From assembly GCF_004785665.1 (NCBI RefSeq), contig NZ_SRPJ01000002.1:1-64000 (forward strand): a DNA stretch of 64,000 bases. Direction: 5' to 3'. Under the pieces are notes generated by a model. That model ran no database searches. It saw only the letters and a program-made list of their open reading frames with translations, and had not been told where the DNA came from. The stretch comes from Staphylococcus pragensis. Lineage in GTDB: Bacteria; Bacillota; Bacilli; Staphylococcales; Staphylococcaceae. Positions 28,489-36,611 of this stretch are shown here, piece after piece. Each line of letters opens with the position of its first letter. The first letter of the stretch is position 1. The translations under genes were made by a program, and so were the position numbers.

Positions 28489-28566
28489 TTTACTTCCCCT
28501 TTTAAAATTAATGGCTTACAAGTACAATTTTATAAAATTCCAATGTGAAAGTCGATGATTTACTGA

Positions 28567-29111
28567 CTACTTAACTTTTATATTAACGAGCTTGTGAAAC
28601 ATCTCGTCCATCTCTTTAGGACTAAACGTCGAATTTTCATTTCGTTCCCATTCTAGAAAGCTAGTTAATACTGCGCCAAAGACATAAAACACTAAACTTG
28701 ATGGTATTGAATTATCTATAGCATTCGGTGCATATTATCTTTAAATTCATTTTTTAAAAATTCAATTAAATAATTATTTCGAGCCTTCTCAAATTCTTTA
28801 TCTTCTTGTTGTTTCACTTCAATACGAGAAATTTCCTCTCTATTGAAAGTAGTGGCTAAGGTATAAAAAGGATTATTTAAGCGCTCTTTAATATCTACAG
28901 AAAAATAAGCATTATGCGTTAACTTTAATAAGTAATTTAATAATTCATATTTATCATAAAAATGCTTATAAAACGTCGTACGATGTATTTGTGCATTTTC
29001 GCAAATTTTATTAACAGAAATGTTAGAGAACATTTCTTTTTCAAGTAAAAGATACAAGCTTCGAGTTAATGCCTTTTTAGTTTTAATCACTCTTAAATCT
29101 ATATCGTTCAT
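28567..29111 (-). pseudogene. TetR-family regulator with a C-terminal frameshift
   Basis: From ATG 29111 (GGGGGAATATAAC upstream) the frame shows a TetR DNA-binding domain (IKTKKALTRSLYLLLEKEM, then VNKICENAQIHRTTFYKHF at about residues 34-52). The frame ends at TAG 28716 after Lys-Asp-Asn plus five unrelated residues. A second frame from about 28725 down to TAG 28567 encodes the expected last helices of such regulators (SLVFYVFGAVLTSFLEWE, KEMDEMFHKLV). One base lost near 28720-28730 would join the two parts. The DNA-binding half is intact but dimerisation or ligand response is probably altered. It converges on nothing obvious that it might control. Confidence 0.75.
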
Positions 29112-29442
29112 GTTATATTCCCCCAACATGTACACAATATAAAAAATAGAAGTAATACATATTATATAATTATAAGTTATATTTATACACAAATAAACCA
29201 ATGATACCAAATATTTTGTGAATTAATAATAAAATATAAATAATTCATTTATTAAAATAATATATAAGTGTGCGAAAGAAACGTGGGTTTCAAAATTGTC
29301 ACAAAGGGTATATTATTTAAAACAATCATTATAAATATGAAAAATTATTTAACAAATTTTAGTAATATAGTATTTTTTATAAATTTTTTCAATATTATCT
29401 ATGGTTTTTATAAAAATACTCTATATGGGAGGATTAAGTACG
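29112..29442. other. Very AT-rich gene-free spacer
   Basis: These 331 bases between divergent genes are dominated by A/T runs. A 61-codon frame at 29268-29453 overlaps the next start and has no ribosome site. I see no repeat or clear operator. Confidence 0.5.
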
Positions 29443-29904
29443 ATGAAAGGTAGTAAAAGATTAGATCAAATTAAAGAAGATAACAAAAAACAACTAAAAA
29501 AATTATTTAAATATGATAAAAGTAACGCATTATCATTTAGTAAAGAAGACCGTGAAAAAGTTCAAGACAAATACGGTGTATATGTGATTTTCGATAAAAA
29601 AACACCAATCTTTGTCGGACAAACTGGTGGTTTTTCTACAGGATACCAACCAATTACTAAAGATTTATTCAATAAATTAGGACAATATAATTTAAAATCT
29701 GGCGTTGGAACTACTAAGTTCAAAAAAGCTTTAGCTCAAGAAAAAGGCGTAAGCGAAGATGATATTAAAAATATTACTGCTGAAGAATATGGATTAAAAT
29801 TCCAATATGTAAACGTCAAAGATGAACCAGCATTTATTAACGTTTTAGAAATTTTAGCTTTAGAATATGCTAAAGACAAAGGTTATGAATTATATAATTT
29901 CTAA
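29443..29904 (+). CDS. Small GIY-YIG-like protein
   Basis: A 153-residue protein. Residues about 1-38 are a Lys-rich helix; residues 39-80 carry YGVYVIFDKKTPIFVGQTG, which fits the GIY-YIG nuclease pattern (GVY and FVG in place of GIY and YIG). A later Glu in FINVLEILALEYA could be the metal-binding Glu. The usual Arg after YIG is not evident, so nuclease activity is doubtful. ATG 29443 is chosen because GGGAGGA lies 10 bases upstream; the frame also opens at 29401. It is flanked by an AT-rich spacer and a strong terminator, a stand-alone unit. It may be a DNA-end or restriction-type enzyme or a degenerate relative. Confidence 0.6.
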   Translation: MKGSKRLDQIKEDNKKQLKKLFKYDKSNALSFSKEDREKVQDKYGVYVIFDKKTPIFVGQTGGFSTGYQPITKDLFNKLGQYNLKSGVGTTKFKKALAQEKGVSEDDIKNITAEEYGLKFQYVNVKDEPAFINVLEILALEYAKDKGYELYNF

Positions 29905-29914
29905 TATAATAAAC

Positions 29915-29957
29915 AAGGGAGTGCACTATATTAAGTTATAGTGCACTCCCTTTTTAT
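29915..29957. terminator. Strong bidirectional terminator
   Basis: A perfect 16-bp stem (29915-29930 with 29937-29952) followed by TTTTT, between converging genes. Confidence 0.85.
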
Positions 29958-29958
29958 G

Positions 29959-30336
29959 TTAAAGATGTTTAGTTTCTTTTTTAGTATTTCTGTATTTATG
30001 TTTATAATAGCTTGAAAGTTTCAAATCGTGAATAAATGAAATCAGCGGTCTAATCATCATTTGGATACTTCCAATTACAAAAAGCACTGTCCCTGCAAAT
30101 ACAGTATTGTCACTAAAAAAACTTCCCACTAAAAAGATTAAACCTAATACAATATCATTAATTTGATATAACGCTTTATAAAAGAATGATATTTGTTTAG
30201 CGTGGTCATCTTCATTAAATTTATTCGTATTGAAATGTAAATCAACGTCATCTTTATTCAAACCTGCCATCAGCAATTCCTCCATTACTTTAATAATTGA
30301 AGTTTCCCGTTGTACATTCATTCCAAACTTCGTCAT
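29959..30336 (-). CDS. Conserved hypothetical membrane protein
   Basis: A 125-residue protein with a polar N-terminal half (ETSIIKVMEELLMAGLNKDDVD, which looks like a regulatory or binding segment), then two hydrophobic segments (about 59-78 and 80-97), and a basic C-terminus. ATG 30336 is preferred; a GTG three codons earlier (30345) is possible and neither has a good ribosome site. The start lies only 24 bases from the divergent ogt start, so both share one regulatory region. I do not recognise the family. Confidence 0.55.
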   Translation of the reverse strand: MTKFGMNVQRETSIIKVMEELLMAGLNKDDVDLHFNTNKFNEDDHAKQISFFYKALYQINDIVLGLIFLVGSFFSDNTVFAGTVLFVIGSIQMMIRPLISFIHDLKLSSYYKHKYRNTKKETKHL

Positions 30337-30360
30337 AATAACCACAAAGGAGTGAGAGTC

Positions 30361-30882
30361 ATGCCTTATTCAATGCTATATACATCGCCCGTGCAGAATT
30401 TAGAAATTATTAGTGATGGTACTGCAATTACACACGTATTGTACAAATATAATTCTTCAGATTTAGAGTATCCGACACATTCGAATTTAGCTATTTTCGG
30501 AAAAGTAAAGCAATGGTTGGACGACTATTTCTTAGGAAATAACCCTACAATTGATTTTCCATTAAAACCTCAAGGAACTGAATTTCAACGACTCGTTTGG
30601 AAAGTTTTACAAGGTATTGAATACGGTGGGTTTGTAACGTATGGAGATGTTGCTAAACAAGTAGGTAAAACACTAAATAAGCCTAAAATGTCAGCCCAAG
30701 CAGTAGGGGGCGCAGTAGGTAAAAATCCAATTTCAATTATCATTCCATGTCACCGTGTAGTAGGAAAAGACGGAAGTTTAACAGGGTATGGAGGTACAAT
30801 TGATAACAAAATTAAATTATTAGAAATCGAAAAAGCCGATATGACAAACCTATACAGACCATCCCATTCCACAAAACCATAA
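30361..30882 (+). CDS. ogt: Methylated-DNA--protein-cysteine S-methyltransferase
   Basis: Ogt repairs O6-methylguanine by moving the methyl group to its own cysteine, a one-use suicide enzyme. The 173-residue protein has the active-site motif IPCHRVVGKDGSLTGYGGT (Cys about residue 129), the DNA-binding FQRLVWKVLQGIEYGGFVTYGDVA wing-helix (about 82-105), and an N-terminal ferredoxin-like half. ATG 30361 follows AAAGGAGTGAGAGTC; the frame also opens at 30310 but without a site. It is a single-gene unit ending at the repeat region at 30.9-31.3 kb. Confidence 0.92.
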   Translation: MPYSMLYTSPVQNLEIISDGTAITHVLYKYNSSDLEYPTHSNLAIFGKVKQWLDDYFLGNNPTIDFPLKPQGTEFQRLVWKVLQGIEYGGFVTYGDVAKQVGKTLNKPKMSAQAVGGAVGKNPISIIIPCHRVVGKDGSLTGYGGTIDNKIKLLEIEKADMTNLYRPSHSTKP

Positions 30883-31018
30883 AAAAGAAGCCGTACTAAC
30901 ACGACTTCCATTTAACATATTATTTTGACTATAAATTAAAACATAAATCATAAAATGACTTTGTTTGAAGCTTAATAAAACATAATCATTATGAGCCTCA
31001 GGACTACACCACTTAGGA

Positions 31019-31152
31019 AAGAAATTCGAGAGATGAACAACAAGTGACGTTGTGTGACGCCCGAGGGAGCAGCGATTTAATGGACTTAAGTGCTTACACA
31101 CTTAAGTAAGTAGTTCTAAGATAGATTACGAAGTGTAGTTGTGAAGACTCCT
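31019..31152. repeat. Degenerate fragments of the 138-bp palindromic element
   Basis: 31019-31072 matches the left half of the element at 31193 (AAGAAATTC arm, then GTGACGTTGTGTGACGC and GAGGGAGCAG) with several changes. 31108-31125 is identical to the 18-bp arm of the copy at 40700. Neither fragment has its full partner arm, so they are decayed or nested copies. The 30883-31364 stretch holds no gene. Confidence 0.6.
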
Positions 31153-31192
31153 GTATTGATTATTAATGAACATAAGTGCTATGCACTTATGT

Positions 31193-31330
31193 AAGAAATT
31201 CTAAAGATGAACTACGAATGACGTTGTGTGACGCCTGAGGGAGCAGGATGAGTGTCGAGACCAAGGCTCGACCCAGCCCCCTAGGCAAGCATCACAACGA
31301 AACTAGTGGCTGTCCATCTAAGAATTTCTT
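31193..31330 (+). repeat. 138-bp palindromic element, copy A
   Basis: Imperfect inverted arms of about 40 bp (starting AAGAAATTCT and ending AGAATTTCTT) flank a 66-bp core at 31228-31293. The core is identical, in reverse orientation, to 40738-40803, and includes the hairpin GTCGAG-N7-CTCGAC. It has no reading frame and no evident target duplication. Confidence 0.75.
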
Positions 31331-31364
31331 AACAACTAGAGCGCAATGAAAATCCATTTATAGA

Positions 31365-32537
31365 TTATTCAGGACGATGATATTGTCTAATATCTTCTTC
31401 AATACTTTCTAAATAGAAGATATCCTTGTCGTCTTCAGATTTCTCAGCAACATGATCAAACTCTAACTCATCAAAACGGTTAAAGTATGCTTCATACGTT
31501 TCCACTGAAACTTCTTCACGATGATTCAATAATGCTTTATGACCTTCTTTATCTAAATGATTTTCAAAGCCATCAACTAACGTAGCACTAAAGAATTCGC
31601 CAACTGAACCAGAACCATAACTGAATAAACCAATCGTTTGTCCAGCTTTTAAGTCTCTATTTTCAAGTAAAGAAATTAAACTTAAATATAAAGAACCAGT
31701 ATAAATGTTACCTACATAACGGTTATAGTATACAGCATCTTCATAACCAGCAGTTAAACGCTCTTGTGTCGTTTCGTCCGCATCATTAATAATTGAATCT
31801 AATGCTTTTTTACCCATCTTAGTGAATGGAACATGGAAACATAATGATTCGAAATCAGATAATGATTTACCTTCACGACGTGCATATTCTCCCCAACTTT
31901 CTTGGAAAGATTTAATATAAGCATCTTTAGATAATGCACCAGCTACAAGTGGATATTTATGGCCTGTTGGTCGCCAGAAATCATACACATCTTCAGTGTA
32001 TGCCACAGCATCATCATTTAATTCTAAAATGCTAGGATTATGAGAAATCACCATTGCAACTGCACCAGCACCTTGAGTGGGTTCACCGCCTGATTGGATA
32101 CCATAACGTGCTGTATCACTCGCGATAACTAACACTTTCTCGTTAGGACGTTTCTCAAGATAATCTTTTGCAAGTTGAATCGCTGGTGTTGCCGCGTAAC
32201 ATGCTTCTTTCATTTCGAAACAACGAGCAAATGGTTGAATATCTAATAAGTTGTGAATTTGAACAGCAGCTGCTTTCGCATTATCAATTGCTGATTCAGT
32301 AGCGACGATAACCATTCCGATATGTTTTTTATCATCTTCTGTTATAATATCCTTAGCAGCATTAGCTCCCATAGATACGATATCTTGTGATACTGGGCTT
32401 ACAGCCATTTGGGTTTGTCCAATACCTATTAAAAATTTATTTGGATCAACTTGGCGTGCTTCTGCAAGCTTAGCCATGTCTACATAGTATTTAGGGACGT
32501 AAAAATTAATTTTATCGATACCTATACTCACGGGCAT
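31365..32537 (-). CDS. mvaS: Hydroxymethylglutaryl-CoA synthase
   Basis: MvaS condenses acetyl-CoA and acetoacetyl-CoA to HMG-CoA, the first committed step of the mevalonate route to isopentenyl diphosphate. The 390-residue thiolase-fold enzyme shows the catalytic Cys in [15 protein letters not shown] (about residue 111), the Glu in [13 protein letters not shown] (about 79), and the His in [14 protein letters not shown] (about 233). GAAAGGATGTA precedes ATG 32537. It is divergent from the thiolase-mvaA pair, so both units share the region 32538-32815. Confidence 0.96.
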   Translation of the reverse strand: MPVSIGIDKINFYVPKYYVDMAKLAEARQVDPNKFLIGIGQTQMAVSPVSQDIVSMGANAAKDIITEDDKKHIGMVIVATESAIDNAKAAAVQIHNLLDIQPFARCFEMKEACYAATPAIQLAKDYLEKRPNEKVLVIASDTARYGIQSGGEPTQGAGAVAMVISHNPSILELNDDAVAYTEDVYDFWRPTGHKYPLVAGALSKDAYIKSFQESWGEYARREGKSLSDFESLCFHVPFTKMGKKALDSIINDADETTQERLTAGYEDAVYYNRYVGNIYTGSLYLSLISLLENRDLKAGQTIGLFSYGSGSVGEFFSATLVDGFENHLDKEGHKALLNHREEVSVETYEAYFNRFDELEFDHVAEKSEDDKDIFYLESIEEDIRQYHRPE

Positions 32538-32616
32538 TACATCCTTTCAAAATAGTAGTATTAATCATATTAATAATAGAAACGTTATATAAATAATCAA
32601 AATATTATAAAATTTT

Positions 32617-32630
32617 GGGAAGCGTTTTCA
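32617..32630. promoter_or_regulatory. cre-like palindrome in the mvaS/thiolase spacer
   Basis: GGGAAGCGTTTTCA matches 13 of 14 positions of the CcpA consensus, missing only the first T. It sits between divergent mevalonate-pathway genes and could link isoprenoid supply to carbon status. Confidence 0.45.
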
Positions 32631-32815
32631 TTCAAAGTGTTGAAATGCATAATTAAATATTGTTTAATGCTATTAAATGTAATAGTAATGCGTGAACCAA
32701 CATTGAATGAAACGTTTATTTCATTGCTATTATTAACAATCATATTAGTAATCATTTTACCAAAATCAATAACTAAAATACAATTATATATAAACTACAT
32801 ACAAGGAGATAAAGA

Positions 32816-33970
32816 ATGAAAAAAATCGCTATTGTAAGTGCCAAAAGAACACCAATTGGCAGATATAAAGGGAAATTGAGAAATTATTCAGCAGTAGAAT
32901 TAGGTACGACTGCATTAAAAGGTGCAATCGAGGCCATTGATATCGATCCTAGCACAATCCAACAAGTCATCTTTGGTAATGTGTTACAAAGTGGTGTCGG
33001 ACAAAACCCAGCGCGTCAAATCGCTATTAAAGCAGGTATTCCAGATGCGACACCAGCAATGACTATCAATGAAGTATGTGGCTCAGGATTAAAAGCCATC
33101 ATCTTAGGTAAACAATTGATTCAATTAGGTGAAGCAGATGTAGTAGCAGTTGGTGGTGTAGAAAGTATGACAAATGCACCACAACTCATTTTAAAAGAAG
33201 ACGAAGAACCTGTTGAGAGCTTCATGCATGATGGTTTAACTGATGCTTTTCATTACGTACCAATGGGCGTGACTGCAGAAAATATCGCTGAGAAATATGA
33301 CATCACGCGTGAAATGCAAGATGAATTTGCGAATAATTCACAACTTAAAGCGGCTAAAGCAACAGAAGCAGGTAAGTTTAACAACGAAATCATTTCGATG
33401 AAAGATGCTGAAGGCGAAACGATGACATCAGATGAAGGTGTGCGTCCAAATACAAGTGTAGAGAAACTTGCGACGTTAAAGACCATTTTCAAAGAGGACG
33501 GTACCGTGACTGGTGGGAATGCTTCAAGCATCAATGATGGTTCATCTGCGTTAATCTTAATGGAAGAATCATATGCGAAAGAACATGGTTTCGAAATTCT
33601 TGGTATTATTGGTGATTACGCAGAAGTTGGTTGTGATCCACAATTCATGGGATATGCACCATTCTATGCAGTTGAAAAGTTATTAGAAAAAACGAATAGC
33701 AAGATCGACAACGTTGATATCGTAGAAATGACGGAAGCATTTGCAGCTCAAAGTATTCCCGTTAAAGACAATTTACATATTCCTGATGAGAAGTTGAACA
33801 TCTACGGTGGAGCGATTGCTTTAGGTCATCCAATTGGCGCAAGTGGTGCACGCTTAGTAACAACATTAGTGAACGCGCTTGAACAAGAAGACAAACAAAC
33901 AGGTATCGCAACTGCTTGTATCGGTGGCGGTTTAGGTATCGCATTAATGGTTGAAAAAGGGGCACAGTAA
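32816..33970 (+). CDS. Acetyl-CoA C-acetyltransferase (thiolase)
   Basis: A 384-residue thiolase that makes acetoacetyl-CoA from two acetyl-CoA. It has the first catalytic Cys in NEVCGSGLKA (about residue 87), the His in GGAIALGHPIGASGARL (about 340), and the second Cys in TACIGGGLGIAL (about 370). AAGGAGATAAAGA precedes ATG 32816. Its stop is one base before the start of mvaA, so thiolase, mvaA and the divergent mvaS supply the upper mevalonate pathway together. Confidence 0.93.
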   Translation: MKKIAIVSAKRTPIGRYKGKLRNYSAVELGTTALKGAIEAIDIDPSTIQQVIFGNVLQSGVGQNPARQIAIKAGIPDATPAMTINEVCGSGLKAIILGKQLIQLGEADVVAVGGVESMTNAPQLILKEDEEPVESFMHDGLTDAFHYVPMGVTAENIAEKYDITREMQDEFANNSQLKAAKATEAGKFNNEIISMKDAEGETMTSDEGVRPNTSVEKLATLKTIFKEDGTVTGGNASSINDGSSALILMEESYAKEHGFEILGIIGDYAEVGCDPQFMGYAPFYAVEKLLEKTNSKIDNVDIVEMTEAFAAQSIPVKDNLHIPDEKLNIYGGAIALGHPIGASGARLVTTLVNALEQEDKQTGIATACIGGGLGIALMVEKGAQ

Positions 33971-33971
33971 A

Positions 33972-35246
33972 ATGAAGAGTTTAGACAAAGCGTTTCGTCA
34001 TTTATCACGTGAAGATAAGTTGAAACAATTAGTCGAATACGGTTGGTTAAATGACGATAATTATGAGGTATTACGCAACAACCCGATGATTAATGAAGAA
34101 GTAGCCAATAGTTTAATCGAAAATGTGATTGGACAAGGCACATTACCAGTAGGGTTATTACCTAAAATTATTGTTGATGACAAAGAATATGTTGTGCCAA
34201 TGATGGTGGAAGAACCTTCTGTGGTTGCAGCAGCAAGTTATGGTGCGAAACTAGTTAACAATACTGGCGGTTTCAAAACGGTTAAGAGTGAGCGTTTGAT
34301 GATTGGACAAATCGTCTTTGATGCAGTAGAAGATACAGAGGCCTTAGCGCAGGATATTAAAAATATTGAGCCTCAAATTAAACAAATCGCTGATGAAGCG
34401 TATCCATCTATCATTGAACGCGGTGGCGGTTATCGTCGTATTGATATTGATACATTCCCTGAGCAACAGTTGCTATCACTAAAGGTCTTTGTAGATACGA
34501 AAGATGCGATGGGCGCCAATATGCTTAACACGATTTTAGAAGCGATTACAGCTCATTTGAAAAATGAGTTCCCCAACCGCGACGTGTTAATGAGTATTTT
34601 ATCAAATCATGCTACAGCGTCTGTTGTACGTGTACAAGGTGAGATCAAAGTCGAAGATCTAAATAGAGAAGAACGTTCGGGTGAAGAAGTAGCTAAACGT
34701 ATGGAACGTGCTTCAGTACTTGCACAAGTAGATATTCATCGTGCAGCGACACATAATAAAGGTGTCATGAACGGTATTCATGCAGTAGTATTAGCCACAG
34801 GTAATGATACACGTGGTGCAGAAGCAAGTGCACATGCGTATGCGAGTCGTGATGGTCAATACCGAGGTATTGCAACATGGGAATACGATGAAGACCGCGG
34901 TCGTCTTGTGGGTACCATTGAAGTACCGATGACTTTAGCGATTGTCGGTGGTGGCACGAAAGTATTGCCAATCGCTAAGGCTTCATTAGATTTATTGAAT
35001 GTAGAAACGGCACAAGAACTTGGACAAGTCGTTGCTGCCGTAGGATTAGCACAAAACTTTTCAGCGTGTAGAGCCTTAGTGTCTGAAGGTATTCAAAAAG
35101 GCCATATGAGCTTACAATATAAATCATTAGCGATTGTTGTAGGTGCGCAAGGTGATGAAATTGCTAAAGTAGCAGACGCTTTAAAACAAGAACCTAAAGC
35201 CAATACTGCTGCTGCACAACGTATTTTAGAAGAATTAAGAAAATAA
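33972..35246 (+). CDS. mvaA: Hydroxymethylglutaryl-CoA reductase, class II (degradative-type fold)
   Basis: MvaA reduces HMG-CoA to mevalonate, the rate-controlling step of bacterial isoprenoid synthesis. The 424-residue protein has the class II motifs ENVIGQGTLPVGLLPK (about residues 46-61), VEEPSVVAAAS, DAMGANMLNT and ATHNKGVMNG, plus a C-terminal MSLQYKSLAI. ATG 33972 is chosen over the TTG at 33951 since AAAAGGGG lies 10 bases upstream. Its start adjoins the stop of the thiolase gene, implying coupled translation. Mevalonate products feed undecaprenol, menaquinone and the crt carotenoids. Confidence 0.95.
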   Translation: MKSLDKAFRHLSREDKLKQLVEYGWLNDDNYEVLRNNPMINEEVANSLIENVIGQGTLPVGLLPKIIVDDKEYVVPMMVEEPSVVAAASYGAKLVNNTGGFKTVKSERLMIGQIVFDAVEDTEALAQDIKNIEPQIKQIADEAYPSIIERGGGYRRIDIDTFPEQQLLSLKVFVDTKDAMGANMLNTILEAITAHLKNEFPNRDVLMSILSNHATASVVRVQGEIKVEDLNREERSGEEVAKRMERASVLAQVDIHRAATHNKGVMNGIHAVVLATGNDTRGAEASAHAYASRDGQYRGIATWEYDEDRGRLVGTIEVPMTLAIVGGGTKVLPIAKASLDLLNVETAQELGQVVAAVGLAQNFSACRALVSEGIQKGHMSLQYKSLAIVVGAQGDEIAKVADALKQEPKANTAAAQRILEELRK

Positions 35247-35263
35247 TTAAAAAGTTTAAATAG

Positions 35264-35305
35264 AGAGTAGGTTTAGCATGAGAATGTTAAGCCTACTCTT
35301 TTTTG
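35264..35305 (+). terminator. Terminator after mvaA
   Basis: A 16-bp stem with two mismatches (35264-35279 with 35284-35299) followed by TTTTTT. Confidence 0.8.
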
Positions 35306-35317
35306 GATTAAAGAAAA

Positions 35318-35368
35318 AATCCCTTAATGAAGTAAGTAAGACATTGGTACTTACATCATTAAGGGATT
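35318..35368 (-). terminator. Terminator of the CHAP gene
   Basis: A long stem (AATCCCTTAATGA at 35318-35330 with its complement at 35356-35368, plus AGTAAGT/ACTTAC inside). Read on the minus strand it is followed by TTTTTTC. Confidence 0.8.
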
Positions 35369-35393
35369 CTTATATATTTAAATAGCATTAAAT

Positions 35394-35828
35394 TTAGTAA
35401 ATGTAGTTATAACTGCGTGCAGCACTTCTGCTTAAGTAACGTGTGCCGTATCCAAGTGGTACATTATAGTTATATTCTGATACTAAAATGCTTCCATTTC
35501 TATATACACGCTCTACAACAGCAACATGACCATAATATCCTGCAGTTGATTGCATTACTGCGTAGCGACGAGGAACGTGGCCTGTTCTATATCCTGAACG
35601 TTGTGCATTGTAATACCAGTTCTTTGCGTTGCCCCATCTATTTGAAACAGGTTTACCTAATTGAGCGCGACGTTGGTATGCCCACCAAGTACATTGCCCT
35701 CTATTGTAATAGTTATATGATGCAGCGTGAGAAACGTGCGTGTGTTCAATATTTTGATATGTGAAAGTTCCAGCGAACATGATTCCAGTAGCTAATAAAA
35801 GACGTGATAATAATTTTTTGAATTTCAT
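35394..35828 (-). CDS. SsaA-like secreted CHAP-domain amidase/endopeptidase
   Basis: A 144-residue secreted cell-wall hydrolase. The signal peptide (about residues 1-35) ends near SHAASYN, then a CHAP domain begins with YNRGQCTWWAYQRRAQLG (catalytic Cys about residue 46) and continues to YYGHVAVVERVY (catalytic His about 100) and SEYNYNVPLGYGTRYL. CHAP proteins cleave peptidoglycan cross-bridges or stem peptides. GGGGAGAACAAA lies before ATG 35828. It matches the position of ssaA-like genes near cid in S. aureus and is probably under WalKR, though I found no perfect WalR box. Confidence 0.9.
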   Translation of the reverse strand: MKFKKLLSRLLLATGIMFAGTFTYQNIEHTHVSHAASYNYYNRGQCTWWAYQRRAQLGKPVSNRWGNAKNWYYNAQRSGYRTGHVPRRYAVMQSTAGYYGHVAVVERVYRNGSILVSEYNYNVPLGYGTRYLSRSAARSYNYIY

Positions 35829-36023
35829 TTTGTTCTCCCCAAAATATAAAATACTTAAAAACTGTATTTATCATATTCGCTAAAAAGGTGTAATACAATA
35901 TAAGAAATCAATTATACAAGTAAATGTAATATGTATGAAATATTCCATTAAGTTTTGTAACTAATTTTACAAATTTGTGATTTTAGTAAAGTAAAAGGGG
36001 TATGTTGTAAAAAGAAAAAGAAA

Positions 36024-36050
36024 ACGAACGCCCCGAAAGGCGTCCGTCAT
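36024..36050 (-). terminator. Terminator of the YozE-like gene
   Basis: A 9-bp stem with one mismatch (36024-36032 with 36039-36047), rich in GC, followed on the minus strand by TTTTCTTTTTC. Confidence 0.75.
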
Positions 36051-36093
36051 CTGAGATGATACTTCCATGAATGTATAACTACATTATTAGAAA

Positions 36094-36309
36094 TCATACA
36101 TTTGTGAATTGGTTAAAAACAGACAAAGCTCTTTTAACAATAGTCACCGGTATGTTTTCTGGACACGGATTATGTCGAAAGTATGTCAATATTTCGATTT
36201 GGCTCTTCACGTCTCTAGGGAAATTGTTATCTTGATTAATCCAATTTACCAATTCACCTAATGGTGTGTCATCACCAACAAAATTTTGCATAAATTCGTA
36301 AAAGCTCAA
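36094..36309 (-). CDS. YozE_SAM_like small protein
   Basis: A 71-residue helical protein opening SFYEFMQNFVGDDTPLGELV, like the YozE family (sterile-alpha-motif-like fold, PF06855, function unknown). The start is TTG 36309, with GAGGTGAG upstream. Relatives are small acidic cytoplasmic proteins found across Firmicutes. It stands alone between the CHAP gene and cidR, as in S. aureus. Confidence 0.75.
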   Translation of the reverse strand: MSFYEFMQNFVGDDTPLGELVNWINQDNNFPRDVKSQIEILTYFRHNPCPENIPVTIVKRALSVFNQFTNV

Positions 36310-36611
36310 TGCCTCACCTCGATATTCAATTTGAGCCGTTACGATTATAACATTTTTTGCAAAATAAAAATACCAATGAGTTTAATTTAAATTGAATACA
36401 AATATATTATTTTAGATTAATTGAGTATTTTATAGTATTGAAAATATGATTTTGTATAATGTATAGCGTGTGCGTGTATATGTTATCAAAGTCATATTTT
36501 TTATATTTATCATTTTATGTAAGCGTACCGTGATGGATTTTAATTTTCCAAAAAATAAAAAATAAATTTGTGTATAATATTAGTAGAAGTAAAAGCAAAG
36601 AGGGTGAGCAT
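36310..36611. other. AT-rich spacer upstream of cidR
   Basis: No gene is visible in these 302 bases. The right end contains the cidR promoter region (TGTATAATATT near 36571). The frame of cidR extends to 36570 but lacks a ribosome site there. Confidence 0.4.

Noticed and set aside
29268..29453. 61-codon frame overlapping the start of the GIY-YIG-like gene
   Set aside because: No ribosome site, biased A/T composition and wrong frame relative to the real start.
32637..32819. 60-codon reading frame just before the thiolase gene, overlapping its start
   Set aside because: It has no ribosome site, starts at GTG in AT-rich DNA, and contains the thiolase gene's own ribosome site. Probably chance.
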